From Aptenodytes patagonicus (lineage: Eukaryota > Chordata > Aves > Sphenisciformes > Spheniscidae), in assembly GCF_965638725.1 (NCBI RefSeq), contig NC_134949.1, positions 110,466,586 through 110,530,585 on the forward strand: a stretch of 64,000 nucleotides of DNA, read 5' to 3'. The translations under genes and the position numbers were made by a program. The first letter of the stretch is position 1. Every line of letters begins with the position of its first letter. Shown one piece after another: positions 37,901 to 50,342 of this stretch. The notes below the pieces were generated by a model. It did not search any database, was not told the DNA's origin, and saw only the letters and a program-made list of their open reading frames with translations.

Positions 37901-38984
37901 ACTAGGAAACAGCTGTAGAAATAAAAAGTAACTCTAGGATAGGAGTACATAATAAAATGGAGCATTTTCTGCTTGCATATATAGTATCTAAGATCTAACA
38001 GATACTGCCTCACAATTTTGGGGTGGCAATAGAAATCCAAGTAGAATAAAACAAAGATTTGCTCTTGTTATGTTGGTTCACAGAATACTGCCTACATAAT
38101 CTAGATGAAGGGTGTTGCGGATGCTTATCTTTGATTTACAACTCTGTAACTCCGCTAAGCTCTGGTTCACGTGGGTATACTCTGAACAAAATGTAAAAGA
38201 GATAAAACAAAGTTTGGCTGCCCCACATAAATATTTTAATCCACTGTAATCAAGTTAAGGACCCAATGATAGCATGCACAAGTATACAAGCCTTTAGTTT
38301 TGCATACCATATTAATATAGGAGTCACTGCAGTTGATTTAATTTGAGTATTTTTAAACATACATTTCTGCAGGAGCCTTGAGAAATGGGTGTTTGTCTTT
38401 TTTTCTTACACTGTATCATAGATTTTTATTAGGGAAGTACTTTTGTGTGTGTGTGCATGACTATTTTTTGGAAATTCAGATAACTTGAGTGTTTTTCCTT
38501 GTAAGAACACATTTTCCCTCCCTAAAGGTACCATTTATATTCCTTGGTTGTTTTTGCCCACTAGATAGTCTTTACATGATTTTCAGTGCTGTCTTATAAC
38601 TGCTTCTAAATGTTTTTCTTCCAAATATTATTTAAAACTTTGTTATATAGTATTAAACTTTCATTTATTTTCTCAATTTACTGTGTGTGGAAAGTGGAGG
38701 AAAAACATTTTAACACTGTTTTTATGATGTGGCATATGAAACTCAGTTTCATGTGTGGTTTGGTACATGAATTCACAGAGTTAAATTCTTTCCATGAGTC
38801 AGGAGTAAGCAATATGTAATCAGCCATGAAGTTTGTGTTTCACAAAGCTGCTTACACTGAATAATTCAATATTTGAGCTTTAATGATATTTGAATATGAA
38901 TTTGTATGTAGGCTGTACAGTGGATAGATGAAAGAAGGCAGACAAACTTTTGATTTCTGGTTGAATCATTAGCATCTGAGATTG
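34948..38984. other. AT-rich unique sequence, no recognisable gene
   Basis: A 16-base A run lies at 36330-36345. No other repeat or exon is recognised. Frames are under 75 codons. Confidence 0.55.
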
Positions 38985-40030
38985 TTTTTCAGCCCACTGT
39001 GGGATCAGCCCTCCCTGAGACTGACACTCGCCATGCTGCTTCCCATGACAGGCATCCTCCACCACCTCTATAGGCTGTGCACAGTCTCCATAGCTTCTCA
39101 CAGCTTTTCCCTGAGGATCTGAGCCACCTAACCCTGAGGGGTGGCCTCTCAGTGGCAGGACCATCATCATGAGATGTCTACATCCAGGAAGAAGGTGATC
39201 TTGTACCACCTGACAAGGGCCAGAGACAAGACAAATCCCGTGGAGGTCAGGGCTGGTGCTGTTGAGGGGACACTCCCATTTCAGCTCATGCCTCCACGCC
39301 GTGAGCCTGGTTGTGACTAACGAGGCTCCCAGGCTGCAGCCTGGGAAGCGTGCTGTGGAGCACAGCTTGTCTCTGGGTGGGGGAGGACAGACCGTACCCA
39401 TCACTGCTTGTCAGTGCCAGATGGGAGGGGAAGGAGGGGGGGAAGCCAAAACCAGCGCAGAACATAGGAAACATATTTCAGAAATGTCTGCACAGGGATT
39501 TTCTGCCTACACCAGAACCGTTTCTGGGCTGCTCTCCACAAACAGGGTGAAGGGGGCGAGAGGGATCCACAGTGGCAGTGATAGGAAGAGGCAGAAGTTT
39601 TATTTGCTGTGGTGCTTGAAGCATGGCTCTCCTGATGATGCCCCCACAGCTGCCTTTAATCCCTGGAGCTGGGGCTGCAACAACACCTGGTCAGGCTCAG
39701 CCACGCAGGGAGCCGGCGTGCTGCAGCACCGTGCCCTGACGTGCCAGCCAAAGCGCCCTCGCTGTGAGGCTGCGCCATGTGCTGCTGCCCACAGCTGCTC
39801 TGGCAGCGGACGGTGCCGTGCCCGCATGCACTGGGGCTCCTGAAGAGCCAGTGGATGGAGGCTCAGCAGATGGGGACTGGGGTGAAAGTCCTGTGGGTGT
39901 TGCACTGATCGTGGCAGAGTCATGTGCAACAAGAAGCCAAAGGGGCCGGTTGTCCTGACACGATTTAACTTCATGCTGGTCTGCTGTGTGGCCAGGAAAC
40001 TCCTGGAAGGATCCTGAGCTGTGACAACAG
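38985..40030 (-). mobile_element. GC-rich island, probable LTR-type element on the minus strand (family unknown)
   Basis: About 1 kb of markedly GC-rich sequence with sharp AT-rich borders. Read on the minus strand, it has an LTR-like order. There is a possible TG start in TGTCAGGACAACC near 39960 (or TGTTGTCAC near 40029), a GC-rich U3-like part, a TATA-like ATTAAAGG near 39655, then AATAAA near 39600 and further C/G-rich sequence. Several frames of 155-195 codons are open on both strands, as expected from composition. No gag, pol or env motif is seen. No target-site duplication could be matched for any pair of candidate ends, so the borders are approximate. Alternatives are an old ERV internal segment or an unmethylated CpG-rich host element. 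Confidence 0.4.
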
Positions 40031-43000
40031 TTTTCACCCCAGGAATACTGATGGAATGTGCTGGCATGCTCAGTCCTTCAGAAACAGCGCAGACTCAGAT
40101 GTATACTTTAAAAAAACTAATAATGTGGAATGTATAGATGTGAATCGGCTGTCTTGAAATCAACCTAACTTCAAGGCAGCGTGAGGCAACAGCCATTTCA
40201 TGAGTAACAGCTGCAAAATTTAAGAATAAAAAGAAAGCATCCTCAGCTCCAGAAGGTCTGTCCTCACTGCCTCAACATACCTTGTAGACATACTTACCTC
40301 CTCCATACAGTCAAAGGCTAAGTCCAGTTACATACCTTACAGCTCAGGTCATGCTAGAAAGTGTCCTTCAAACATTCTTAGTTTCATAATCAATTTATTC
40401 CCAGGCTGTCCTGGGACTTCAGTCCAGATTCACTTCCTAAAAAGGTTCTTCTACTTCCTTTCAGCTCTCAGAAGATGAAAATATTTTTGGCAGATCATAT
40501 GCTGTGGCCTCTAGGTGGTAAAAATAAATTTTTAGCCAGACTTTATCAGATGGCAGAGGTGAGAAGTGAAACAGTTTTCCCCCCCATTTGGGAAGAAAAA
40601 TTTATAAATTGATGTATATTCCTTTTTACACTGCAAATTTGGAATTTTAGATCAACTTTCAATTAACAGCCTTGCTTAACATAATGCTATAACTGGGATT
40701 AATGAATGTAGACTGTTATTGGCTGCTGATTGAGACTAGACACAAGAGTAGTCAACAACTCTGGGGTCATGGTGAAGTTTGGGTGATAATGGGACTATGT
40801 TGGCTGATAGCCATACCTAACTTGAAAGAATACCATGACATACAGTCGCAGCTGTTAGCGTGGAAATAATTATAAAAAGCCTTTTACACAGGTCAAATTT
40901 TGCCAGCTAGGCTGATACTAAATAATACCTTATTCTTTGAGTATATTCTGTCTCCAAGCAGATAATAAATCCAAATTAAAGTTTGAAGAGGAAGCATTAT
41001 TGGCATACCTTTCTTCCTAAAAAATTAATCTGCTTAAACATAGAGGGACATAGTTCTCGATTTCTCATAAAGATCATTTCAGGTTTGAATCTGTGAAACA
41101 AATTGGAATCTGAAATAAATAAATATTCATACTTTTCATTATGACATGTATTTTAAAACTTTTGATTGAGTTGGTATTATGTTATCTCCAGGTTATTAAA
41201 GATTCAGGAAGAAATGAGAGGAACAGTCCAAACTTCTGCATTATCTAAAGTAGACCGTACACTGAATTTCTAATAGATTTTCTCTCCAAGGGTCTTAATC
41301 CCAGCCTCTTTCTGGGTAGTCTGAAAAGAACAAGATAGAATCTGCTTATCACCCTTTCCCCCTGAAAGCACAGGAAAGGTAAACAAGAAAGGCAACTTGT
41401 CAGCATTGAGGCAATTACTTCTGTTTCTAACATCACAGCCTAACACTGATAAGGGAATTTTATGAGGGATTTTTGTATCCAGATTAGAAGAAATCAGCAA
41501 GTGTGCTTGGGCATTCTGCTATCTAGATTTCATACCGTTTCCTGTGTCCTTATATAACTAAAGGCAAAGTTATTTCACTTTAATTTCACTTTGCTTAGGA
41601 AAAAAAAAAAGGCCAACAAAAACCCCTATTGATTTATTCTGTGCTCTGTTATTTCATTTTACCATAGTAAACTATGAGAGGAGATGCAGAGCTGCATTGT
41701 CTCAGTCCTAGCAGTGAAAGATATACCAAGAGGAAAGAAAATACCTTTCCCGCATATCTATAGGTTATGCCCACAGACAGTCTTTTTTGTGGAAAGTACT
41801 TGTCTTCCCTTGCTGTGTTGGTCCCACTCTGCAAGCTGGTGTGAAAGGTTAGATAATAGATCTTTTGTTCGTGATCCTCCCCCAGAACAGAAATATCTGC
41901 TCTCAGGAAGGAGAGAAATCTGCTCTCTTTGGTAGTGGAAAGATAAAGGAAAAGGTAAAGTCTTTAAGCTTTTGCCCATAGAACAATCTTTTATAAAACC
42001 AGGAACAATCTGGCCAATTATTTGCTCATTTTGAAAATTGTCCTGTCATTTTTTCTCTGCAGGTCATAACAATCTCCAAAGCATCTTTCTCACCTAGAAG
42101 TTTAAATCCCATTGAAAGGTGATGGGATTTGAGTTCCTAACTTACTCAGCTTTTTTTCAACATTGGAGATTCTGCTTAAGCAAACATCAAACTAATCCAA
42201 TACTGGCTTTGTTTTTCATTTAAGACTTGTTTTTGGAAGGGAGGCAGGGGCAAAAATAACCCCATAGAAAATCCTTTTTTCCTTTCCCTGAACTAAACAA
42301 TTTAATGCGAGGGAAAACTTCATAGGGATGGATTGCTTTACCTAGAAAAGCTAACCTATTTTATTTTGAAATATGAAACCAAAACAAAATGGGTCAATGG
42401 TATTTGATTCGTGGGCAAAATACTGGTCAAAATAACCATGTATATGGCATGACCATATGTTGTATCATCTATGGCTTCACAATAAGGACTTAAGAAGACC
42501 TCACCAAGCAGAAGACCAAATTCATAGTGTATCTATCTCTACACTAATCATTCATGTGGAAAGAAACAAGAAAAAGAGAAGTTGACAGTCAGGTTCTAGT
42601 AAATAGTACTTCCAAGACCAAAATACATCTTTGAAAATCAAGAATTAACAAATAAATTAACCATGTTATGACTGTCACAAGAAACTCTTCTGTCTCCAGG
42701 GTAAAATCACAAGCAATGATTTCACTCATTCTCCTCCCCCCCAAGAAAACCTTCCCACTGAATTTACTTACTTTTTTCTTAAATAACAGTGAAATCTTTC
42801 CGTGGAATGCACAGATGGCCAGACAGGGCATGCTCAGTCAAATAAGGGAGAAAAATTGGAACAAACCTCAAGGGTAGACTGTGATATATCTGTGATTCTT
42901 TTTTTTAATGTTATGATAGTCTTAACCACAAAGTAAAACGTCTATCAACAGGCTAAATGTAACGATCCTGTGGTTGTTTCTCAGCCCAAACTTCTATTGA

Positions 43001-43184
43001 TTTCAGAGCTGCAACTTGAGCAAAAGTACAAAGTTTGGGTTTAGGAGGCATCTGCCAATCCAATGACAATTCACAAGAATTTACTTTGGAAGCCGCCCCA
43101 TATGTATTCTGATTTGGCATACAGTGTTACAGATCTCTTCATAAAAACACCCCATTTTTCAGATTTATTGCATCTGGTTGAATT
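40031..43184. other. AT-rich unique sequence, no recognisable gene
   Basis: A near-consensus minus-strand donor (GAG|GTAAGTATG at 40297/40298) is present, but no good acceptor or open frame goes with it. Nothing else is recognised. Confidence 0.5.
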
Positions 43185-43312
43185 TAGTGTAAATAAGTTT
43201 TGTTAGTGTAAATATGACTATAGTATAGTGTAACCAATATAGTGCATAGTGTGTATCGTGTGTAACCAATATGTGTATAGTGTAGTGTAACCAATATAGT
43301 ATAAATATGTTT
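43185..43312 (+). repeat. Small degenerate minisatellite
   Basis: TAGTGTAA-type words recur, and GTGTAACCAATAT appears three times (ending near 43240, 43272 and 43297; spacings about 32 and 25 bases). It probably arose by local slippage or duplication. Confidence 0.8.
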
Positions 43313-46300
43313 TATGTGAAGGGAAAGTAGCTATTTTGAAAGATTATCAAATTGAATATGTTTAATTATGTAATGTGAATTTCAAAATATATATGTATTA
43401 TCCATTAAATGCTGACTAAAATGGATTTTTTAAAAATACCATTCCAAGGATGGGAATTTTGAAGAATGTTGACGGTAATACAGAGTAGCAATAGAAATTC
43501 AAACTATTGTGTGTGAAGAATAAAGGATTTGCTTAGATGTTTAAAGATGCATTGAAACTAGGATAAGAGATAAGAAAATAAAACTGACACTCGTCAAACT
43601 AAATGCTGACTTCTGTATTTGCTTTAGATTAATTCCTTTGATACAGACAAGATAATAAAATTGAGTGAATTCAAAGAGGAAAATATACAGTAAACACTTA
43701 AAACTATATCATTTTAAAAGAGCAGCAATGAGATTAAATAAAAAAGTGTTTGTATTACATGAAAATAATCGTCACTACTGAATCTGTTTTCCATAAGCTT
43801 TTAAAACACTCACGTAATTTATTTGTGTATGCGAGAATGGGTATTCTGTATTTTCCACAAGAAAGTACCTCTTATTTGAGCTGTTATTAGCCACTTTCTG
43901 TATCTGCTTCACAAGAAATTGCTTTTTTAGAGCCTAATCCCACCCTGAATTTACGTAAAATCTGTGAATGCAAAACATGTTTCTGTGCATTCACGGAAAA
44001 TACTTCAGAAGGCTCAAGTTTACCTTTAAAAAGATTTCTAAAGTGATCCATCTAAGCAGCAAAGCTTTTTTGCATTAAGTGACTGGTAGTCAGTACTTCT
44101 GAGAAATATATCAGCTATTAAGACCTCTGAATTTGGAATGGACTTTTAAATGTCTCTGGTCCATGTTGGCAGTCCGGGATGTGAAAGAAGTTTTTATATA
44201 TCTTTTGTGTGTGTTTTGCTTCTTTGATTTAGGAGCACCGTCTGCATTAGAATCAATTTGTATTTTGAAGTAATTTAGGCTTTAGTCTGAACCTACAAAA
44301 TGGGGTTTTGAAATCAAAATGGCATTGGCATCTGAGCTGAGTCTGAGAGTTGTGCTCCCCTCTGGGGATATTCAAGAGAAGTTAGGCGTCTCAGAACAGG
44401 AGTTTCCTGAGATAACCAAAATAATTCACTGAGGACACAGTAGGATTTAAATCACACCCTGCTCTCTCAGGGGCTTTGGTGCCACTTTGCCACTACCAGG
44501 GAGCAGCTCCTCCTGTTTGGGGAATTCTCTGCCCTAAATGCTCTCTTGCAAGCAGGCCCTTCCAAAAGGAAACAGCTGCTCCTTAATTAATTAATTAATT
44601 AAATCAATCTCACTTCAGGAGATGGAGGAGCTTACAGAGGATGTTTTTCCCTCTCTCCCACGCCCACTGATGCAGCAGCAGTGGTGAGAGAGTCATCAAG
44701 GATGTCAATGGTCTGAGTTCAGTTTCCTTCTCCACCTGCATGAGCTCCAAATATCTGCCTCCCTCGGCCCAGAGGTATGCTCTGCGTCTCAGGCAATGGA
44801 CAGCTTTTCAGCTGCAGTAATCTGCAGGGATGTTGGAAGCTGTTTATTTTGCGTAATATTCAGTGAGCCAGAGAGACATAAGAAACTGGAGATCAAGTCT
44901 GTAGGGAAGTGTTTGGGTCATTCAGCTTGAAGAGGGAAATCCTGTGTTTCAACTGTGCTCTGAGCACTTTTTGTTTGTTCTACATTAAGCAATCACTTGA
45001 TAAAATACTGAAATACCTATAAGAACTAGGACTGGAGCACAGGCTATATCCAGAGTATAGAGCAGACAGGAAAAAGAGTCAAAAGTGTGTCTCATTAATG
45101 CATGTCAGTGGAGAAATCTGCTGAGCTGCTCAGCCCTGTCAAGTAGTAAGGGCTCCTGAGCACATCAAGAAGAAAACCTGTAGGCTCCTGTATCACTTCT
45201 AGTATTGAAAGTAACATGCGTTATTGTTTAATGACTTAACTATTAATATTATATCAACTCAGGAGTTAGATGCTGGAGTTCTGAAGATCCAAACTCAGAG
45301 CAGAGATGCCTGGTTTTATGGTTTTGTTATTAAGCATTTCTAGAAATGTTTACGTATGAGTAGCGTGGCTTGGGGTCTCCATGTCTGAAAACATTAGCCA
45401 TTGTACCTTATTGTAGCTCCTTTGGAAACTTTATTTGCCACCTTAACAGCTGATGCTTCATGATGACTGATAGAAAGTTCTATCAGTTGCAAGTGTGATC
45501 CTAGTCCCACTCCAAAAATATTAAACCCAACAAAATTCTGCTTCCTCTTGGTCTTGGTTTTTGGCTTGTGTTTTGTTGTTGTTGTATTTGTTTTGTTAGT
45601 TTGGTCTGGCCTAGATATATGGTGATGTTGGTTTATAGCAGTTTAAGGATTTTCTGGTAATGATTTTAAATCAGCTTTGTTCAAAACCATCGCATGAAGT
45701 ATGTTTGTGAACATTAGCTCTCAAGAATATAGAAATCATCAAATCTTTGGTGATGTTTAACTAGATATATTATATACATTGTTGTAAACAATGTCTCGGA
45801 TAATATCAGAGGAAATAAGTAATAAAACTGAGAGGGCGCATGTTGCCAGGGTCAAAGGGAGACAGGAGTAAAATTATGTACTGGATTATTTTTCCTGACC
45901 ACTGTAGAGTTAGGAAAGCTTCCTTTATATTGAAAACTTTCTTTACAGTGCTCCAAGTTCCAATGCCCTTTGCTTAGACTACCACAGACAGAAATTATAA
46001 AGAAAATCCTTCACCAGTATAGGGGTAAGAGATATTAGATGGACAGGAGTACTGGCTAGGAAATATGTAATTTTCAAATTTTTTTGTTCTGCTTCGGAGA
46101 GAAAAAAAAAAAGAACATTAGGAGTGTGTGGGAAGAAAGAACAGTAAAAAAAGTGATAGATATAATCTAGAACACTTATTGATTCAGGAGTATCCACTTG
46201 CACCATTGTGGCAGATCTAGGTTCAAGCATCTGTTCCAAATCAGATGGGCTATGTGGTTATGTATTTTAACTCCAAAATCAGTACCTTAAATATTGTGAC

Positions 46301-49135
46301 ATTAGTATTCTGAATTTAGGACTCCTCCTTACAGGCCTCCTTCTGAAAAGCATCATGGAAAATATTTGAAAGTATATTTTCCAACACAGAAAAATTTCTT
46401 TAAATATTCCTCATCAGCTCCACTGAACTGACATTATGGGAACGTTTAAGAAATAACACAAACCGAGGAGTAGAGTAGAGCACTTGTCTTTGCATAAATA
46501 TTTTCTCGAAGGCATTCAAGACCTGGGCCTTCAAGATTTGAGTTGCTCTTGTGACATGCTGTATAGCATGTGTCCAGCAGCAATAGCTTTTCCCCTCAAG
46601 CCCATTGCTGCATCAAAGTTCCTTTTCCTCTGGGAACAATATAAATTTAAACACTTTTATATCTCTTTAACCCAACTCAAGAACTAACTTGTGCTGTGTG
46701 TCTTGATGTGAAATTTTGCAGAACTAGCATCTCTGCCATTCCATCACTCAGGGATGCTGTTGGGCATTTACCATGGGATGTACCACTCACCTCAAAAAAG
46801 AACAGGATTTATCTTCATAATGAGAAGTGTACAAAAGTTCTACTGGGCTGAGAACTCAGCTGGAATTGAAGTTTTCAAAATGGTAATTCCTATTTTTCTG
46901 GGATAAGAAAAGAAAATAAAAACATTTTAAAAAGACAGATAATTATTTTTAAATTTAACTTTTAAATTAAAAAATAATAGACAAGTGTCAACTTGAAGGC
47001 TGAATGAAGCACAAATTCTAAAACAAAAGCAAGTATATATTTACTTTGCAAGCCTATAGTATCAACTTTGGTGGTTGTGCTTGAGTACCTCCTGTACTTT
47101 CCATATGTTATTAAACTATAATGATGCATAGATCTTGGGAAAGCCCTTTGCAAAGGGATGGATTACACTCTGTAGTTCTAAAAGGAAACTCAAGGTCAAT
47201 TACACTGGAGTACAAAGTAATGGTGGCATTGCATTGTGACTGATGTGTTCAATGGCCTTCTAATAGCTTCTACCCTACCTGTAATTTCAGATGCAGCGGT
47301 CCATATGTTTTAGCACTTAGAATAAGTGATGCTGTTTTAAAATAAATAAATAAAATCTTAGCGCTAAAGGGCACATTCAAGTGTATAGAAAAATTACTAC
47401 CAAGTCTAGGCAGAGGGACTTCACTGTGCACATTCAAGTGAGTCATAAACTGCTCACTGAATCAAATTCATGAGCTCCCACAAGAACTGGGGCTGGAACA
47501 GTACAAACCCTTGACATTATAATCACTTATTCATACAGATTTTTATTTAGTTTTTTCTTTGTCCATCTTTGACTATTTCTTGTCTTGAGGTTATGAGGAA
47601 ACATGACAGAAACATACAGATGTTGCTGTTGGAGGTTCCTTAGTCATTAACATCAACATGGAGAAGCTAAGGTATTTGCACTTGGTTTGATATGGCAATG
47701 ATATTTAAGCTCTCTTAGTGTCTGAGCAGCTTCAACAAGGAGCCACTATTCATGCCTCAAAGAAGACATGGAAAAATTTTCTTAAAATTGCCTGCTGTTT
47801 TTACATGCAGTCAGTCATCCATGGCCAGGTGACCGTGTACAAAGGATAAAGAATGCAAGAGGTTTTAATATGCATCCAAAGACTGATGTGATCTGTAAGA
47901 GTGATCTCTTGTGATGTGATCTCTTTTTTCAGCTTAGTCAGTCCAACTCTTGCTGTAGATGTTAGCAAAATTCAGCTAACTTTTGAATTGCCACTGGAAG
48001 ACATTGGAAACTAAAATAAAGAACCTTCTTGTTGCCAGGGACACTGATTCAAGAGACTAGAGTAGCTGATACGGAGACATAACCAGAGCCTTAGGTAATG
48101 TCAGCTAGTAAGGAGTCTGGATGCTTTGGCCAAATTTGACGGGCCAGTGAAATTAGTGAATATCATTCTAATTCATGACAGCATGGTAGTAAGGAGACTT
48201 TTGCTGAGCACCATGCAAGAGTTTGTCTACACACTGTTCTTGTTCAAACTCTTCTATGCAGCAACATTTTCCAATGCATTCAGAAAGAGTGATAAAAAGG
48301 TCTGATCATTACCATAAAGACAGAATAATTTCAGTTTGTAAAGACTTAACCCTTAACCCTTAATCAGATGTGCTAGAGCTGCTTGCCTGTGATTCACTCT
48401 CTGTCAATGTTTGCAGCTTTGTTGGTGCTTCGCTGAAGTGAGTGGAATGTCTTGCTGACCATTTTGAATGCTAGTGCCAGAATAAAGAAAGCAGAGCTCT
48501 TAAATCATTCCCACCCTACAGTACAACATATAGAGCAATTACATGCATCAACAAGGGAACACTGAAATTTGCAGACAAGTTTTCCTGTGTTTGCACAAGG
48601 CTTCTCAAAATACCAATGTTGATTGACTCAGTTCAAAGGCTCAGAAATGTTACCAGGTTTTTTTTACCACTGTTGGAGCTCCAGCAAGAAGATATTGATC
48701 ATCATGGCTCTGCTGTTCCTTTTGAGCCTTGGAGCGTAACACTTGCCCCTTTTTAAGTTCTGGCTTACGTTATGCACAAAGTATCTGACATGAAGAATTT
48801 AGATCTATGTGCACTGCAGTTAAAGTAGGGTCCCTTTACAGGTCATGTGTCTTTCATGAGATGTTTTCTTAGTTCTTTAATACTTGTATCTGATCCTTAC
48901 TGAAATGATTGTCTGTGAATTTTGTGACTGAGCAAGTTACTGATGTTTTGTTCTTACTTTGTCTAATGGCCTTTCTGACTCCTCTGAGCAAGAGGCTGTT
49001 TTGATCCTCTCTTGGCTCAGAAAACTGCAGTGTCCTATTTGGATGTCTTTACCTGTGCTTCACGTTATCTCTGCCACGTATATGGTTTGATTGGTTTTAT
49101 TTATGGGAACATTTAAGAAATAATATATCCCCCCC
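43313..49135. other. AT-rich unique sequence with small repeats and hairpins
   Basis: No gene is recognised. Contents are a 12-bp-stem hairpin at 43961-43997, a (TTAA)5 run at 44583-44602, a perfect 10-bp palindrome at 45466-45487, an A/T-only near-palindrome at 46942-46978 and a duplicated GTGATCTCTT word near 47905-47930. A less AT-rich part at about 44450-44830 shows no recognisable feature. Confidence 0.5.
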
Positions 49136-49202
49136 ATAGCAGGGGGGTTGGACTAGATGATCTTTAAAGGTCCTATTCCAACACAAACCATTCTGTGATT
49201 TT
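49136..49202 (+). mobile_element. CR1 3'-end fragment
   Basis: The conserved CR1 tail is seen: CATAGCAGGGGGGTTGGACT, then AGATGATCTTTAAAGGTCC, ending in an ATTCTGTGATTTTGG tail. About 67 bases survive. The upstream border is a short C run. Confidence 0.85.
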
Positions 49203-50128
49203 GGGAATATGTGGGTGACGGATCACTCCCAGTCTTTCTTCATCTTTTCTATCTACTCTGAGGAGTCCACATCCAAGAATGGCAGCATTTCCTGTTTGCT
49301 GCAGTTACTAAGAGTCTCTCCGTCAGAGATGAAAGAGTTGCTGAGTGGGTGGCAAAAGCCAAGGAAACATTCAGAAGGAAGCTTTTTTCTTTGTTTCTGA
49401 AAGCATTAGCTTTGAAAAGAAAAAGATATCCCATTCCAAGCAAGTAAACATAAATATTTATTTCTTCTGTATATGTACCTAATGTCTTGGTGAGCTTTGA
49501 GTATTGATATTGGTAAAGCTTATAAACAAACCAAATAAACAAATGCACAGTTCAAGAAATCCTAGAGAAAAGCAAACATAGAGATTATGCAGAGCTGCTT
49601 CTATAGGATCTGTAAACAGTTCTGTACTGTGAAAATCAAACTACTACATCACCAAAGAGGTGATGCCACAGAATGTATTGCATCAAAAGAAAATTTCATC
49701 ATCAGATTGGAATAAAAAAGCATTAAGAAATGAAACTGTGAGGAAAAACTGATTTTTGTGCTTGTTCCTGTAACAGTTGAACAACAACAAAAAGTCAGGA
49801 AAATTGCTTTGGATCAATCAGGAAGTAATTTTATCTTCCCATTTACTGTGAAAAGTAAATTGTTTTGGGAAGAACAAAATGTTTTGTTCTTGGGGAAAAA
49901 AAAAACAAATTTTCAAGAAACTTTGAACTCTAAGAATGTGATATTTAGGTATTACTTGAAACAAAATGTCATATGTGAAACAATTGATTCAGTGTATTTT
50001 AAAATGTTCACATTAAATATTTTATCATTTTCTCTTATTCTTTCTTTTTTCAATAAATTGGTGTGACTAAAATAATTGTTTTAGTGGACTTCTTTTGAGT
50101 TTGACTGCTCTTCCTGGTGGATGTGGGT
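49203..50128. other. AT-rich unique sequence
   Basis: Frames at 49758-50066 (102 codons) and others show no family resemblance. Nothing is recognised. Confidence 0.5.
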
Positions 50129-50220
50129 AAAAAAAAACAAAACAAACAAACAAAAAAACCCCAAACAACCCTCAAAAAAACCAACCACAAAATAAAAAAA
50201 CAACAAAAAAAATACAAAAA
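50129..50220 (+). repeat. A-rich low-complexity tract
   Basis: About 92 bases almost entirely of A with scattered C, made of AAAAC, AAAC and ACCAACC words. It does not follow any recognisable retrocopy body. Confidence 0.8.
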
Positions 50221-50327
50221 ATGTTTCTGAGGAAACCTTGGCCTATTTCAGCCGGCTAACTTCATAGATTTTTATCTGCAGATAAAGGCATCTTTCCAAA
50301 GCACCTGTCTGAAGTCACCTATAGTGA

Positions 50328-50342
50328 GGGGGGGGGGGGGGG
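50328..50342 (+). repeat. Homopolymer G tract (15 bases)
   Basis: Fifteen consecutive G bases in otherwise AT-rich DNA. Confidence 0.9.

Noticed and set aside
39256..39843. 195-codon plus-strand frame and overlapping 155- and 174-codon minus-strand frames in the GC-rich island
   Set aside because: Several frames are open at once on both strands, which points to base composition. None shows a domain, and the region reads better as an LTR-like element.
40291..40300. Near-consensus minus-strand splice donor
   Set aside because: No convincing acceptor or open frame lies upstream of it on the minus strand within several hundred bases.
46942..46978. 17-base near-palindrome
   Set aside because: Made only of A and T in an AT-rich stretch, so low complexity explains it.
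48346..48365. CTTAACCC repeats resembling interstitial telomere sequence
   Set aside because: The unit is CCCTTAA, not CCCTAA, and only two to three copies are present.
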